DNA of 64,000 nucleotides from Herbaspirillum autotrophicum. GTDB taxonomy: Bacteria > Pseudomonadota > Gammaproteobacteria > Burkholderiales > Burkholderiaceae_D. The stretch is taken from NCBI RefSeq assembly GCF_001189915.1, contig NZ_LFLS01000005.1:1-64000 (forward strand). The letters run 5' to 3'. This document shows positions 39,370 to 47,320 of the stretch, in pieces. The number at the start of each line of letters is the position of its first letter. Position 1 is the first letter of the stretch. The notes beneath the pieces are model-generated. The model was given only the letters and a program-made list of their open reading frames with translations, was not told where the DNA came from and searched no databases. A program made the position numbers and the translations under genes.

Positions 39370-40350
39370 ATGGAACGTCGCCATTTTCTTCGTCTGACCG
39401 CCGCCGGCGCCGCCGCGCTCTCACTGCCGCTGAGCGCGCGTGCCGCCGAGCCTGCCAAAGTCATCCGCATCGACTACGCCTCCTATTCGCCGCCAAGTCT
39501 GGTACTGAAGAAATTCGGCTGGCTCGAAGAGGATGTCAAAGCCAACGGCACCAGCGTCAAATGGGTGTTGAGTCAGGGCAGCAACCGCGCGCTGGAATAT
39601 CTGAACAGCGACAGCGTCGACTTCGGCAGTACGGCCGGACTGGCGGCATTGCTGGCACGCGCCAATGGCAATCCGGCCAAGGCGGTCTACATTTATTCGC
39701 GTCCCGAGTGGACTGCGCTGGCGGTGCCAAAAGATTCGCCCATCAAATCCGTCAAGGAACTCAAGGGCAAGAAAATCGCCGCCACCAAAGGCACCGATCC
39801 TTACCTGTTCCTGTTGCGCGCATTGCACGAAAACGGCTTGAGCAAAAGTGATGTCGAGATCCTGCATCTGCAACATCCGGACGGCCGCGCCGCGCTGGAA
39901 CAAAAACGTGTCGATGCCTGGGTCGGCCTTGATCCGCATTTGGCCGCCAGTGAATTGGAAGCAGGCTCCAGGCTGATTTATCGCAACGTCAATTTCAATA
40001 CCTACGGCTTCCTCAATACCAGCGACAATTTTGCCGCCAAACATCCGGATGACGTCAAACGCGTGATCCGTGCTTATGAAAAAGCCCGGGCCTGGATCAT
40101 CGCCAATCCTGACCAGACTGCCAAACTGATCGCCGAAGAAGCGCGGTTGTCGCTGCCCGTGGCGCAACTGCAACTCAAGCGCAACGACTTCTCCAACCCG
40201 CTGATCGGCAAGGAACACAGCGATGCCCTGCGTGCTGCGGCACCGATTCTGATCGAAGAGGAATTGGTCAAACCCGGCACCGATCTGTCGCGCACCATCG
40301 CCGCGCTGATTGATCCCGGTTTTGCGCAAAGCGTCATTGGCCGGGCCTGA
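39370..40350 (+). CDS. Sulfonate-type ABC transporter substrate-binding protein (Tat signal)
   Basis: The 326-residue periplasmic protein belongs to the SsuA/NMT1-like family that binds sulfonates or related compounds. The N-terminus ERRHFLRLTAAG is a twin-arginine signal ending near residue 25. The mature protein has family blocks LKKFGWLEEDV, FGSTAGLAALLARANG and KELKGKKIAATKGTDPYLFL. ATG 39370 is 28 codons after a 130-bp gap from the kinase gene. It is followed 5 bp later by the permease. No ATPase gene is beside it. Confidence 0.88.
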   Translation: MERRHFLRLTAAGAAALSLPLSARAAEPAKVIRIDYASYSPPSLVLKKFGWLEEDVKANGTSVKWVLSQGSNRALEYLNSDSVDFGSTAGLAALLARANGNPAKAVYIYSRPEWTALAVPKDSPIKSVKELKGKKIAATKGTDPYLFLLRALHENGLSKSDVEILHLQHPDGRAALEQKRVDAWVGLDPHLAASELEAGSRLIYRNVNFNTYGFLNTSDNFAAKHPDDVKRVIRAYEKARAWIIANPDQTAKLIAEEARLSLPVAQLQLKRNDFSNPLIGKEHSDALRAAAPILIEEELVKPGTDLSRTIAALIDPGFAQSVIGRA

Positions 40351-40355
40351 TCGTC

Positions 40356-41207
40356 ATGCTGCAACAGGCTCCTTCATTGCTGCCGCTGAGTGCCGATACG
40401 GAACTGGCGGCGGCCAGCGGTCCGCAACCGGCAGCGCGACGCTGGCAATGGCGCTGGCCCATCGGCGCACTGCTGCCGGTGCTGGTGCTGCTGGCACTGG
40501 AGGCGGCCGCCAGACTAGAACTGATTCCGTCACGTCTGTTTCCGCCGCCCAGTGAAGTCGCCAACACTATTCTGGCGCTGGCCTCACGTGACCTGTTCAG
40601 TCATATCGCCATCAGCACCTTGCGGGTTGCGACCGGCTTCGCCATCGGCACCTTGCTGGCCATCGGCCTTGGCACGCTGACCGGCATGAATCGTCGCGCC
40701 GAAGCCTTGCTCGATCCATCATTTCAAGCACTGCGCGCGATTCCGAGTCTGGCGTGGATCCCCTTGTTGTTGCTCTGGCTCGGCATCGACGAGACACCGA
40801 AGATCGTCTTGATCGCCATCGGTGCGTTCTTTCCGGTTTATATCAATCTGGTGGCCGGCATTCACAATGTCGACCGCAAACTGATCGAAGTCGGCACCAT
40901 CCATGGCTTGCCGACACGCCAACTGGTGCGCCGCATTCTGCTGCCGGCGGCGTTGCCGCATTTGTTCACCGGTTTGCGTACTGGCCTCAGTCTGGCCTGG
41001 ATGTTTCTGGTCGCAGCCGAATTGATTGCGGCTACCAAAGGCGTCGGTTATCTGTTGTCGGATGGTCGTGAAAGCAGTCGCCCCGATATCGTGCTGGCGG
41101 CGATCCTGATTCTGGCAACGCTGGGGAAATTATCCGACAGCGTGCTCAAGCGCCTGGAATCCCGCAAGCTGGCATGGCGCGACGTGCTGGCTTCGGAACC
41201 ACGTTAG
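40356..41207 (+). CDS. Sulfonate-type ABC transporter permease
   Basis: The 283-residue protein has an N-terminal extension of about 30 residues, then six or so membrane helices, with the EAA-type loop near 182-205 (EVGTIHGLPTRQLVRRILLPAALPHL broken here at 20). It forms the channel for the substrate delivered by SsuA-like proteins. The gene lies between two binding-protein genes. The ATPase subunit that should drive it is not in the window. Confidence 0.88.
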   Translation: MLQQAPSLLPLSADTELAAASGPQPAARRWQWRWPIGALLPVLVLLALEAAARLELIPSRLFPPPSEVANTILALASRDLFSHIAISTLRVATGFAIGTLLAIGLGTLTGMNRRAEALLDPSFQALRAIPSLAWIPLLLLWLGIDETPKIVLIAIGAFFPVYINLVAGIHNVDRKLIEVGTIHGLPTRQLVRRILLPAALPHLFTGLRTGLSLAWMFLVAAELIAATKGVGYLLSDGRESSRPDIVLAAILILATLGKLSDSVLKRLESRKLAWRDVLASEPR

Positions 41208-41275
41208 CCGCGACCCTTTTCCACCGCGCGATTCCCTTCCCTCCACCTCATTTGACTGGCAATTCAGGCACGCTC

Positions 41276-42271
41276 ATGAAAAAAAATCTTATCGGCAATC
41301 TGCAACGGCGACGCCTGCTCGCGGCACTCTCAACGCTGGCCGTCACCGGCTTGCCGGGCTATGCCGCCGCCAGCCCCAACCTGCCGGCCGGCAATCGTAC
41401 GGTGCGCATCGGTTATCAGAAATCATCGACTTTGCTGACCATCATCAAGAGCAATGGCAGCCTCGAAAAGCTGCTGGCGCCGGCCGGCGTAAAAATCAGT
41501 TGGCATGAGTTTTCCAGCGGCCTGCCGCTGTTGGAAGCATTGAATGTGGGTGGCGTCGATCTCAGTGCCGATGTCGCCGATACGGTGCCGGTATTCGCGC
41601 AAGCGGCCGGAGCCCGGCTCACCTATGTCGCGCAGGAAGCGCCATCGCCATCAGCACAAGCCATCGTGGTGCGCGCCGATTCTCCGATTCAATCGGTGGC
41701 CGATCTCAAGCGCAAGAAAATCGCCGTCACCAAAGCTGCCGGGGTTCACTATTTGTTGATCGCGGCACTGGAAAAGGCCGGCCTCAAATTTTCCGATATC
41801 GACCCGGCGTATTTGTCGCCGGCAGATGGCCGCGCCGCCTTCGAACGTGGCAGCGTTGATGCCTGGGTAACCTGGGATCCGTTTCTGGCCGGCGTGCAAC
41901 GACAATCATCGGTACGGATTCTGGCCGATGGCAAGCAAGTCGCCGATTATCAGCGTTACTACCTGGCATCGACACCGTTCGCCGAAGCCAACCCGGATGT
42001 GCTTGCTACCTTGTTTGAAGAATTGAAAAAGACCGGAAGCTGGGTCCGGCAATCGCCCAAAGAGGCGGCGGCCTTCCTGGCACCGTTGTGGGGATTGGAT
42101 GCCGCCACGATTGAGCTGGCCAACAGCCGGCGCAGCTACGAGGTGCGTGCGGTAGTCGTCAATGCATTGGGCGAACAGCAACGTATTGCCGACGCTTTCT
42201 TTGCTGCCGGCCTGTTGCCGAAGAAGGTCAACGCCACCGATGTCGCGATCTGGAAACCGGCGAAAGCCTGA
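41276..42271 (+). CDS. Second sulfonate-type ABC substrate-binding protein
   Basis: The 331-residue protein is homologous to the first binding protein (family blocks GVDLSADVADTVPVFAQA, VADLKRKKIAVTKAAGVHYLL). The signal (about residues 1-34) contains QRRRLL, so it is probably Tat-dependent. ATG 41276 is chosen over the longer frame from 41174 because it gives a normal signal peptide. It lies downstream of the permease, so the locus is binding protein-permease-binding protein. The two proteins probably bind different ligands. Confidence 0.87.
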   Translation: MKKNLIGNLQRRRLLAALSTLAVTGLPGYAAASPNLPAGNRTVRIGYQKSSTLLTIIKSNGSLEKLLAPAGVKISWHEFSSGLPLLEALNVGGVDLSADVADTVPVFAQAAGARLTYVAQEAPSPSAQAIVVRADSPIQSVADLKRKKIAVTKAAGVHYLLIAALEKAGLKFSDIDPAYLSPADGRAAFERGSVDAWVTWDPFLAGVQRQSSVRILADGKQVADYQRYYLASTPFAEANPDVLATLFEELKKTGSWVRQSPKEAAAFLAPLWGLDAATIELANSRRSYEVRAVVVNALGEQQRIADAFFAAGLLPKKVNATDVAIWKPAKA

Positions 42272-42301
42272 TTCCCGCTCGCGATTGCAATAGAAGTTGC
42301 G

Positions 42302-42433
42302 ATGGACTGGTTCGACCTGCTCACCGCCGTGCTGGCGGCTGCCGTGGCCGTAATCGCCTTATATCAGGCGCTGCGCCCGTCACCACCGTTACATCGCAAA
42401 GCCGATGACAACGATGATGACGCGCACGTCTGA
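42302..42433 (+). CDS. Small single-span membrane protein (43 residues)
   Basis: The frame from ATG 42302 to TGA 42433 encodes 43 residues: MDWFDLLTAVLAAAVAVIAL, then YQALRPSPPLHRKADDNDDDAHV. The first part is one hydrophobic helix, the tail is polar and acidic. A weak AGAAG ribosome-binding sequence lies nearby. It is 30 bp after the binding-protein stop and three bases before the end of the convergent osmC-type gene. Its reality is supported only by the coding pattern and context. Confidence 0.5.
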   Translation: MDWFDLLTAVLAAAVAVIALYQALRPSPPLHRKADDNDDDAHV

Positions 42434-42436
42434 TGG

Positions 42437-42859
42437 TTATACCAGCGTCGCGTTGACGCTGATGTCGGCGTTCAATACTTTGGAGACCGGGCAGCCAGAC
42501 TTGGCTTTGGCGACGGCTTCATCGAATTTGGCCTGATCGGGGTTGCCAACCTTCACTTTGACCTCAAGTGCCACCGCAGTAATGGTGAATCCGTCGTCGG
42601 TCTTTTCCAGCGTCAGCACGGCGCTGGTATCGATCTGCTCAGGTGCCAGTCCGGCATGGCCGAGACGGCTCGACAAGTCCATCGAGAAACAGCCGGCATG
42701 GGCGGCGGCGATCAACTCTTCCGGGTTGGTGCCGGTGCCGCTCTCGAAGCGCGTGGCAAATGAATAAGGCGTGGTCGACAAGACGCGGCTGTCCGTGGTC
42801 AATGACCCCCTGCCGTCTTTCAGACTGCCATTCCAGATTGCTGATGCATGTCGTTTCAT
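42437..42859 (-). CDS. OsmC family peroxidase
   Basis: The 140-residue protein matches OsmC in length. It carries the two redox cysteines Cys57 (HAGCFSM) and Cys123 (SGCPVS) that reduce organic hydroperoxides. MKRHASAIWNG is the OsmC-type start. AGGAGG upstream fixes ATG 42859, and the longer frame is not needed. Expression is likely stress-related, but nothing in the sequence shows this directly. Confidence 0.93.
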   Translation of the reverse strand: MKRHASAIWNGSLKDGRGSLTTDSRVLSTTPYSFATRFESGTGTNPEELIAAAHAGCFSMDLSSRLGHAGLAPEQIDTSAVLTLEKTDDGFTITAVALEVKVKVGNPDQAKFDEAVAKAKSGCPVSKVLNADISVNATLV

Positions 42860-42990
42860 CGCGTCCTCCTGTAAGCAAAGACCCATGATGCGGCGTCAGG
42901 ATCAGGGCGGCGATAGGACAAGCCCGGTTCATCGCGTAGGAATGCGCGAACACAGTCAACAGCACGCAGGAATTATCGTCCGACAATAGA

Positions 42991-43017
42991 AAAACGCCGG
43001 CAAGCCGGCGTTTTTTT
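42991..43017. terminator. Terminator between osmC and the Tim44-like gene
   Basis: A 9-bp stem (aacgccggc with gccggcgtt) has a 2-base loop and T-runs on both strands (seven on plus, four on minus). It lies upstream of osmC and downstream of the Tim44-like gene (both minus), so it mainly ends the latter. Confidence 0.85.
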
Positions 43018-43038
43018 CATACCATGCAATGCACTGGT

Positions 43039-43959
43039 TTATGACAATTGCTGAATACCTGCCAACACCCAGCCGCCCTGACCGGAAACCGGCTTGGACA
43101 GATTCCAGATTTCGTTGAACTGCACTGGCGACGAAGTCTGGTCTTCCTTGATGAAGCCAAAGAATTTGACGCTGGCCAAATGGTCATTGCCAACCGTTTC
43201 CACGCCCAGCACTTCACCGTCGAGCGACACCACGTCAGTGTGGTTGGCGGCCGCGCCGCGTTCCTGAATTTGCAACTTCAGTTCGGCAAACATTTCCGGC
43301 GAAGTGAATTCGCGGATATCGTTGACGTCGCCCTTGTCCCATGCTGCCTGCAAACGGATGAAGTAGGTTTTTGCATTGCGCAGGAAACCGGCTGCATCAA
43401 AGTCGGCAGGAATGCCATAGGCAGGTTCGGCGAAAGCCGCACCGCCACCGAAGCCGGAGCCTTGCAGCGCTGCCGGTGTCTGTGGTTGCTGTTCCAGGAA
43501 AGAACCGATCTGTGGTGTCTGCGTGGCATCTTGCGCGCCGGCATAAGCAGGACGTGCAGCGTTATCCGCCGATTTGCGACGGAACATGCGGTAGATGAAC
43601 ATCGCCGCGAAGCCCAGCAAGGCAACCATCAGAATCGTGCTGATCATGCTGGCCATTGCGCCACCCAGACCGAAGTGCGACAACATCGCGCCCAGGCCGA
43701 GGCCCAGCAACGCGCCGCCCAACATGCCCTTCCAGGCGCTGGCCGGCTTCGCCGCAGCGGCGCCCGGAGCAGCAGCTGGCGCTGCCGGTTTGGCGGCAGC
43801 CGCCTGATTCTGTTGCATCGGGCTTTGCGCCTGACGACTTGCACCCGACGACTGTTTGCCGAACGAGCCGCCACCACCGAGGCGCTTCGCTTCGACGCTC
43901 GTTATACCAGCCGATAGGGTCATTACTGCCACTATCAGCGCGACAAATACTTTTTTCAT
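43039..43959 (-). CDS. Tim44-like domain protein, membrane-associated
   Basis: The 306-residue protein has a signal/anchor (about 1-25, MKKVFVALIVAVMTLSAG) and a low-complexity Ala/Pro/Lys region (about 45-85, many AAKPA and AAAP steps). A hydrophobic segment follows (about 87-140), then a C-terminal Tim44-like domain with ETYFIRLQAAWDKGDVNDIREFTSPEMFAEL-type features. Bacterial Tim44-domain proteins are thought to bind membranes or other proteins. AGGAGA supports ATG 43959. Role unknown. Confidence 0.85.
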   Translation of the reverse strand: MKKVFVALIVAVMTLSAGITSVEAKRLGGGGSFGKQSSGASRQAQSPMQQNQAAAAKPAAPAAAPGAAAAKPASAWKGMLGGALLGLGLGAMLSHFGLGGAMASMISTILMVALLGFAAMFIYRMFRRKSADNAARPAYAGAQDATQTPQIGSFLEQQPQTPAALQGSGFGGGAAFAEPAYGIPADFDAAGFLRNAKTYFIRLQAAWDKGDVNDIREFTSPEMFAELKLQIQERGAAANHTDVVSLDGEVLGVETVGNDHLASVKFFGFIKEDQTSSPVQFNEIWNLSKPVSGQGGWVLAGIQQLS

Positions 43960-44093
43960 GCTATCTCCTGAGGAATGTGATGTGAGTGCGGTCACATCGG
44001 CCGTAAGACAATTATTGGGTACGGAACACTGGCACCGGACGGGTCTTCGGCCTGCGCTGGCAGGATTACCGTTGACCCGGATACGGCGAGTGA

Positions 44094-44528
44094 TTAGCTG
44101 CGGATGGCACGCGCCATGGGCGGGCGTGCTGCGGGAGGCAGGAACGGAGGCTGACGCGCATCGTCATTGCATTGCACGGGAGCAAGAGTGGCAGAATCGG
44201 CAACAAAAACCAGAGCGCCATTGAGCGCCGGTTCATCACCGATTCCTGCATGTGTGGAAAAATCTTCGCTGGCGTCGTTGTAGGCAGTATCGGCGGCGTC
44301 GCCGCTGTCCTCATCGGCCACCACGCTGACAGCTTCATCCTGAGCGATCTCTTCCGCCATCAGTTGCGCCAGTTGCGTGGTCAGCACCGGTTGCGGCACC
44401 TGCAACGATGATTCCTGTACCGATTCCTGCTGCGTGTCGAACAACTCATTGACCTGAGACGTCAGCATGCCTGCAAAGACTTGCATGGGCAGCAAACAGA
44501 TCAACAAGAGGGCAAACAAGCGTTTCAT
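44094..44528 (-). CDS. Secreted unknown protein
   Basis: The 144-residue protein has a signal peptide (MKRLFALLLICLLPMQVFAG). The mature part is acidic and glutamine/serine-rich, with QQESVQESSLQVPQPVLTTQ and DEDSGDAADTAYNDAS. I recognise no domain. The sequence looks low-complexity and may be a flexible periplasmic protein. ATG 44528 is preferred to a TTG four codons earlier. It ends 136 bp downstream of the Tim44-like start, on the same strand. Confidence 0.65.
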   Translation of the reverse strand: MKRLFALLLICLLPMQVFAGMLTSQVNELFDTQQESVQESSLQVPQPVLTTQLAQLMAEEIAQDEAVSVVADEDSGDAADTAYNDASEDFSTHAGIGDEPALNGALVFVADSATLAPVQCNDDARQPPFLPPAARPPMARAIRS

Positions 44529-44749
44529 CAGAGGTTTCAAGCGCCAGGGCGGGAAAATTATACCAACATGTGGGCCACTAGTGACTTTATCAAGATGCCG
44601 GCATCAGGATTTTTCCTGCATGACGCAGTATAGCCCGGCAAATAAATACCACGCAGAAAAAGGCAACTTTAGTAGAATAGCCAGAAAACAATCATAAAAC
44701 ACCGACTACAACCGAGACACCAACAGCGCCGCGCGGCGCCGACCATATC

Positions 44750-45454
44750 ATGCGTATTCTCCTTGCTGAAGATGACAGTGTGTTGGCGGACGGCTTGACA
44801 CGCTCGCTGCGCCACTCCGGTTATGCCGCCGATTGCGTCAAGAATGGCGTGGAAGCCGATTCTGCGCTGTCGACCCAGGATTTCGATTTGCTGATTCTCG
44901 ATCTCGGCCTGCCCAAGATGTCCGGGCTGGAAGTGCTGCGACGCTTGCGTGCACGCAACTCGCGACTGCCGGTACTGATTCTGACCGCCGCCGATTCGAT
45001 TGAGCAACGCGTGCAAGGCCTCGACCTTGGCGCCGATGACTATATGGCCAAGCCATTCGCCTTGTCCGAGCTGGAAGCCCGGGTACGGGCGCTGACCCGG
45101 CGCGGCGCCGGCGGCGGACCAACAGTGATCCGGCACGGCCCGCTGAGCTACGATCAGGTCGGCCGCATTGCCTATATCGGCGAACAGATGCTGGACTTGT
45201 CGGCACGTGAACTGGGCTTGCTCGAAGTATTGTTGCAACGTACCGGCCGCCTGGTGTCGAAAGAACAATTGGTGGATCATTTGTGCGAATGGGGCGAGGA
45301 AGTCAGCAATAATGCGATTGAAGTCTATGTCCATCGTCTGCGCAAGAAAATCGAAGTCGGCGGCGTGCGCATCGCGACCGTACGCGGCCTTGGCTATTGC
45401 CTCGAAAAACTGCCGGAATCTGCCTCCAGTGCCAGCATTGCCGGCGCTGCCTGA
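44750..45454 (+). CDS. OmpR/TctD-family response regulator
   Basis: The 234-residue protein has a receiver domain (Asp51 in LILDLGLPKM, with AEDD near residue 8) and a C-terminal winged-helix DNA-binding domain (SARELGLLEVLLQRTGRLVSKEQL, then VYVHRLRKKIE). It is followed by a sensor kinase, then a symporter pair, so it probably regulates uptake of an organic acid. The TctD/QseB-like group is the best fit. Confidence 0.93.
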   Translation: MRILLAEDDSVLADGLTRSLRHSGYAADCVKNGVEADSALSTQDFDLLILDLGLPKMSGLEVLRRLRARNSRLPVLILTAADSIEQRVQGLDLGADDYMAKPFALSELEARVRALTRRGAGGGPTVIRHGPLSYDQVGRIAYIGEQMLDLSARELGLLEVLLQRTGRLVSKEQLVDHLCEWGEEVSNNAIEVYVHRLRKKIEVGGVRIATVRGLGYCLEKLPESASSASIAGAA

Positions 45455-45486
45455 TATCAAGCCAGCCCACGGCCCGGGTGCGCATC

Positions 45487-47037
45487 ATGCGTGAAACCCT
45501 GCCGCCCGAAGGTATCGCCACGCCACCGCCCAAGGGCAAGCGGCGCGCCATCATTGCCACGCAACCGGAAGAGCGCATCCAGCGTTCGCTGTTCGGCGAA
45601 ATTCTGGACTGGATGCTGGCGCCGCTGCTGCTGCTGTGGCCGATGAGTATCGCGATTACCTATCTGATCGCGCAATCGATTGCCAACCAGCCGTTCGACC
45701 GTGCGCTTGAAGACAGCGTCACGGTCCTGGCGCAACAGGTTTCCGAAGTGAACGGCAAAGTCGTGGCGCGCTTGCCGGTGTCGGCGCGCGATCTGTTGCG
45801 GGCCGACGATATCGACAATATCTATTTTCAGATTACCGGACCGCGCGGCGAATTCATCGAAGGCGACCGCGATATGCCGCCGCCGCAAACCGAGGATGAC
45901 AAAGTGCCGCTCGGCACGGTGCAATTCCGCAATGACATTTTGCATGGCAACGACGTCCGCATTGCCTATACCCAGGTGGATCTGCGGCGCACCTCTGAGC
46001 AACGTGCCGCGCCTTCCAAAGAACCGCGACTGGCGATGGTGCAGGTCGGCGAAACCCTGGAAAAGCGCGCCCAGCTCGCCAATGAAATCATCAAGGGTGT
46101 GATCTTGCCGCAATTCGTGATCTTGCCGGTGGCGCTGGCGCTGGTATGGTTTGCGCTGTCGCGGGGGCTGTCGCCATTGTCCGAATTGCAGCAACGCATC
46201 CGCGCGCGCCGGCCGGATGATCTCAGCCCTATCGATTCCGGTCAGGTGCCGGAAGAAATTTCGCCGCTGGTGCGTTCACTCAACGACATGCTGGCGCGAC
46301 TGTCGCAAACCATTGCCCTGCAAAAGCGCTTCATTGCCGATGCCGCGCATCAAATGAAAACCCCGCTGGCCGGCATGCGCATGCAATCCGAACTGGCGCT
46401 GCGGCAAACCGATCAGGCCGACATTCATCGATCACTCGAACAACTGGCCAAGAGTTCGGAATCGGCGACACGGCTGGTCAATCAATTGCTGTCGCTGGCG
46501 CGCGCAGAAAATCAGGTGTCGCAAACCGCCGCATTCGAAGCCATCGAACTCTCCGAACTGGCGCGCAACGTGGTGCAAGACTGGGTACCGATGTCGTTCA
46601 CGCAGCGCATCGACCTCGGTTTTGAACAACCCGGCCATCCGATCATGACGCGCGGCAATCCGCTCATGTTGCGGGAACTGCTCAGCAATCTGCTCGACAA
46701 TGCCCTGCACTACACACCGCCGCAAGGCAGCGTGACTGTCCGGGCCCGCATCGATGAAGAAGCCGGCCATGCGATTCTTGAAGTGGAAGATACCGGCCCC
46801 GGCATTGCGCCGACCGAACGGCAACATGTCTTCGAGCGCTTCTATCGCATCCTCGGCACCCACACTGCCGGCAGCGGGCTCGGACTGGCAATCGTGCGCG
46901 AGATTGCGCAACAACACGATGCCGCTGTCGATATCTTCAACAATCCGCACAGCAATGATCCGAAACTTCCCGGCAGTCTGTTCCGGGTAACCTTGCGCCT
47001 GACCCCGCGCCACACTTTCATCGATGACATAGGTTGA
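45487..47037 (+). CDS. Sensor histidine kinase, TctE-like
   Basis: The 516-residue inner-membrane kinase has an N-terminal membrane helix (about 40-65), a periplasmic domain with a second helix near 210-230, a HAMP-like linker, the phospho-acceptor His288 in AAHQMKTPL and a C-terminal ATPase domain (DNALHYTPP, DTGPGIAP, GSGLGLAIVRE). ATG 45487 lies 32 bases after the regulator stop. The frame before it overlaps the regulator and is not used. It pairs with the regulator upstream. Confidence 0.92.
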   Translation: MRETLPPEGIATPPPKGKRRAIIATQPEERIQRSLFGEILDWMLAPLLLLWPMSIAITYLIAQSIANQPFDRALEDSVTVLAQQVSEVNGKVVARLPVSARDLLRADDIDNIYFQITGPRGEFIEGDRDMPPPQTEDDKVPLGTVQFRNDILHGNDVRIAYTQVDLRRTSEQRAAPSKEPRLAMVQVGETLEKRAQLANEIIKGVILPQFVILPVALALVWFALSRGLSPLSELQQRIRARRPDDLSPIDSGQVPEEISPLVRSLNDMLARLSQTIALQKRFIADAAHQMKTPLAGMRMQSELALRQTDQADIHRSLEQLAKSSESATRLVNQLLSLARAENQVSQTAAFEAIELSELARNVVQDWVPMSFTQRIDLGFEQPGHPIMTRGNPLMLRELLSNLLDNALHYTPPQGSVTVRARIDEEAGHAILEVEDTGPGIAPTERQHVFERFYRILGTHTAGSGLGLAIVREIAQQHDAAVDIFNNPHSNDPKLPGSLFRVTLRLTPRHTFIDDIG

Positions 47038-47038
47038 C

Positions 47039-47320
47039 ATGAAGCGAGCACCTTCCGCCTTGACCCTGAACGGCTATTGGAAAAAGACCCGGCGCACTAC
47101 GCTGATCCTGCTTGCGGTCTGGTTTGTCACGACGTTTACGGTGGTCTTTTTCGCGCGCGAGCTCAACCATCTGCATCTGTTCGGCTGGCCGATTTCGTTT
47201 TACATGGCAGCGCAGGGCATGATGCTGATCTATCTCGCCATCGTGATTGTCTACACAATACGCATGCGCAATCTGGAACGGCGCCTGCAACTTTCAGGTG
47301 AGCAGCAACATGGAGAGTAA
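47039..47320 (+). CDS. DUF4212 small symporter subunit
   Basis: The 93-residue protein has two membrane helices (about 22-42 and 55-75) and is the small partner of VC_2705-type sodium/solute symporters. The gene starts 1 bp after the kinase stop and overlaps the large subunit by 11 bp, so translation is coupled. Together they form a predicted organic-anion transporter. Confidence 0.9.
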   Translation: MKRAPSALTLNGYWKKTRRTTLILLAVWFVTTFTVVFFARELNHLHLFGWPISFYMAAQGMMLIYLAIVIVYTIRMRNLERRLQLSGEQQHGE

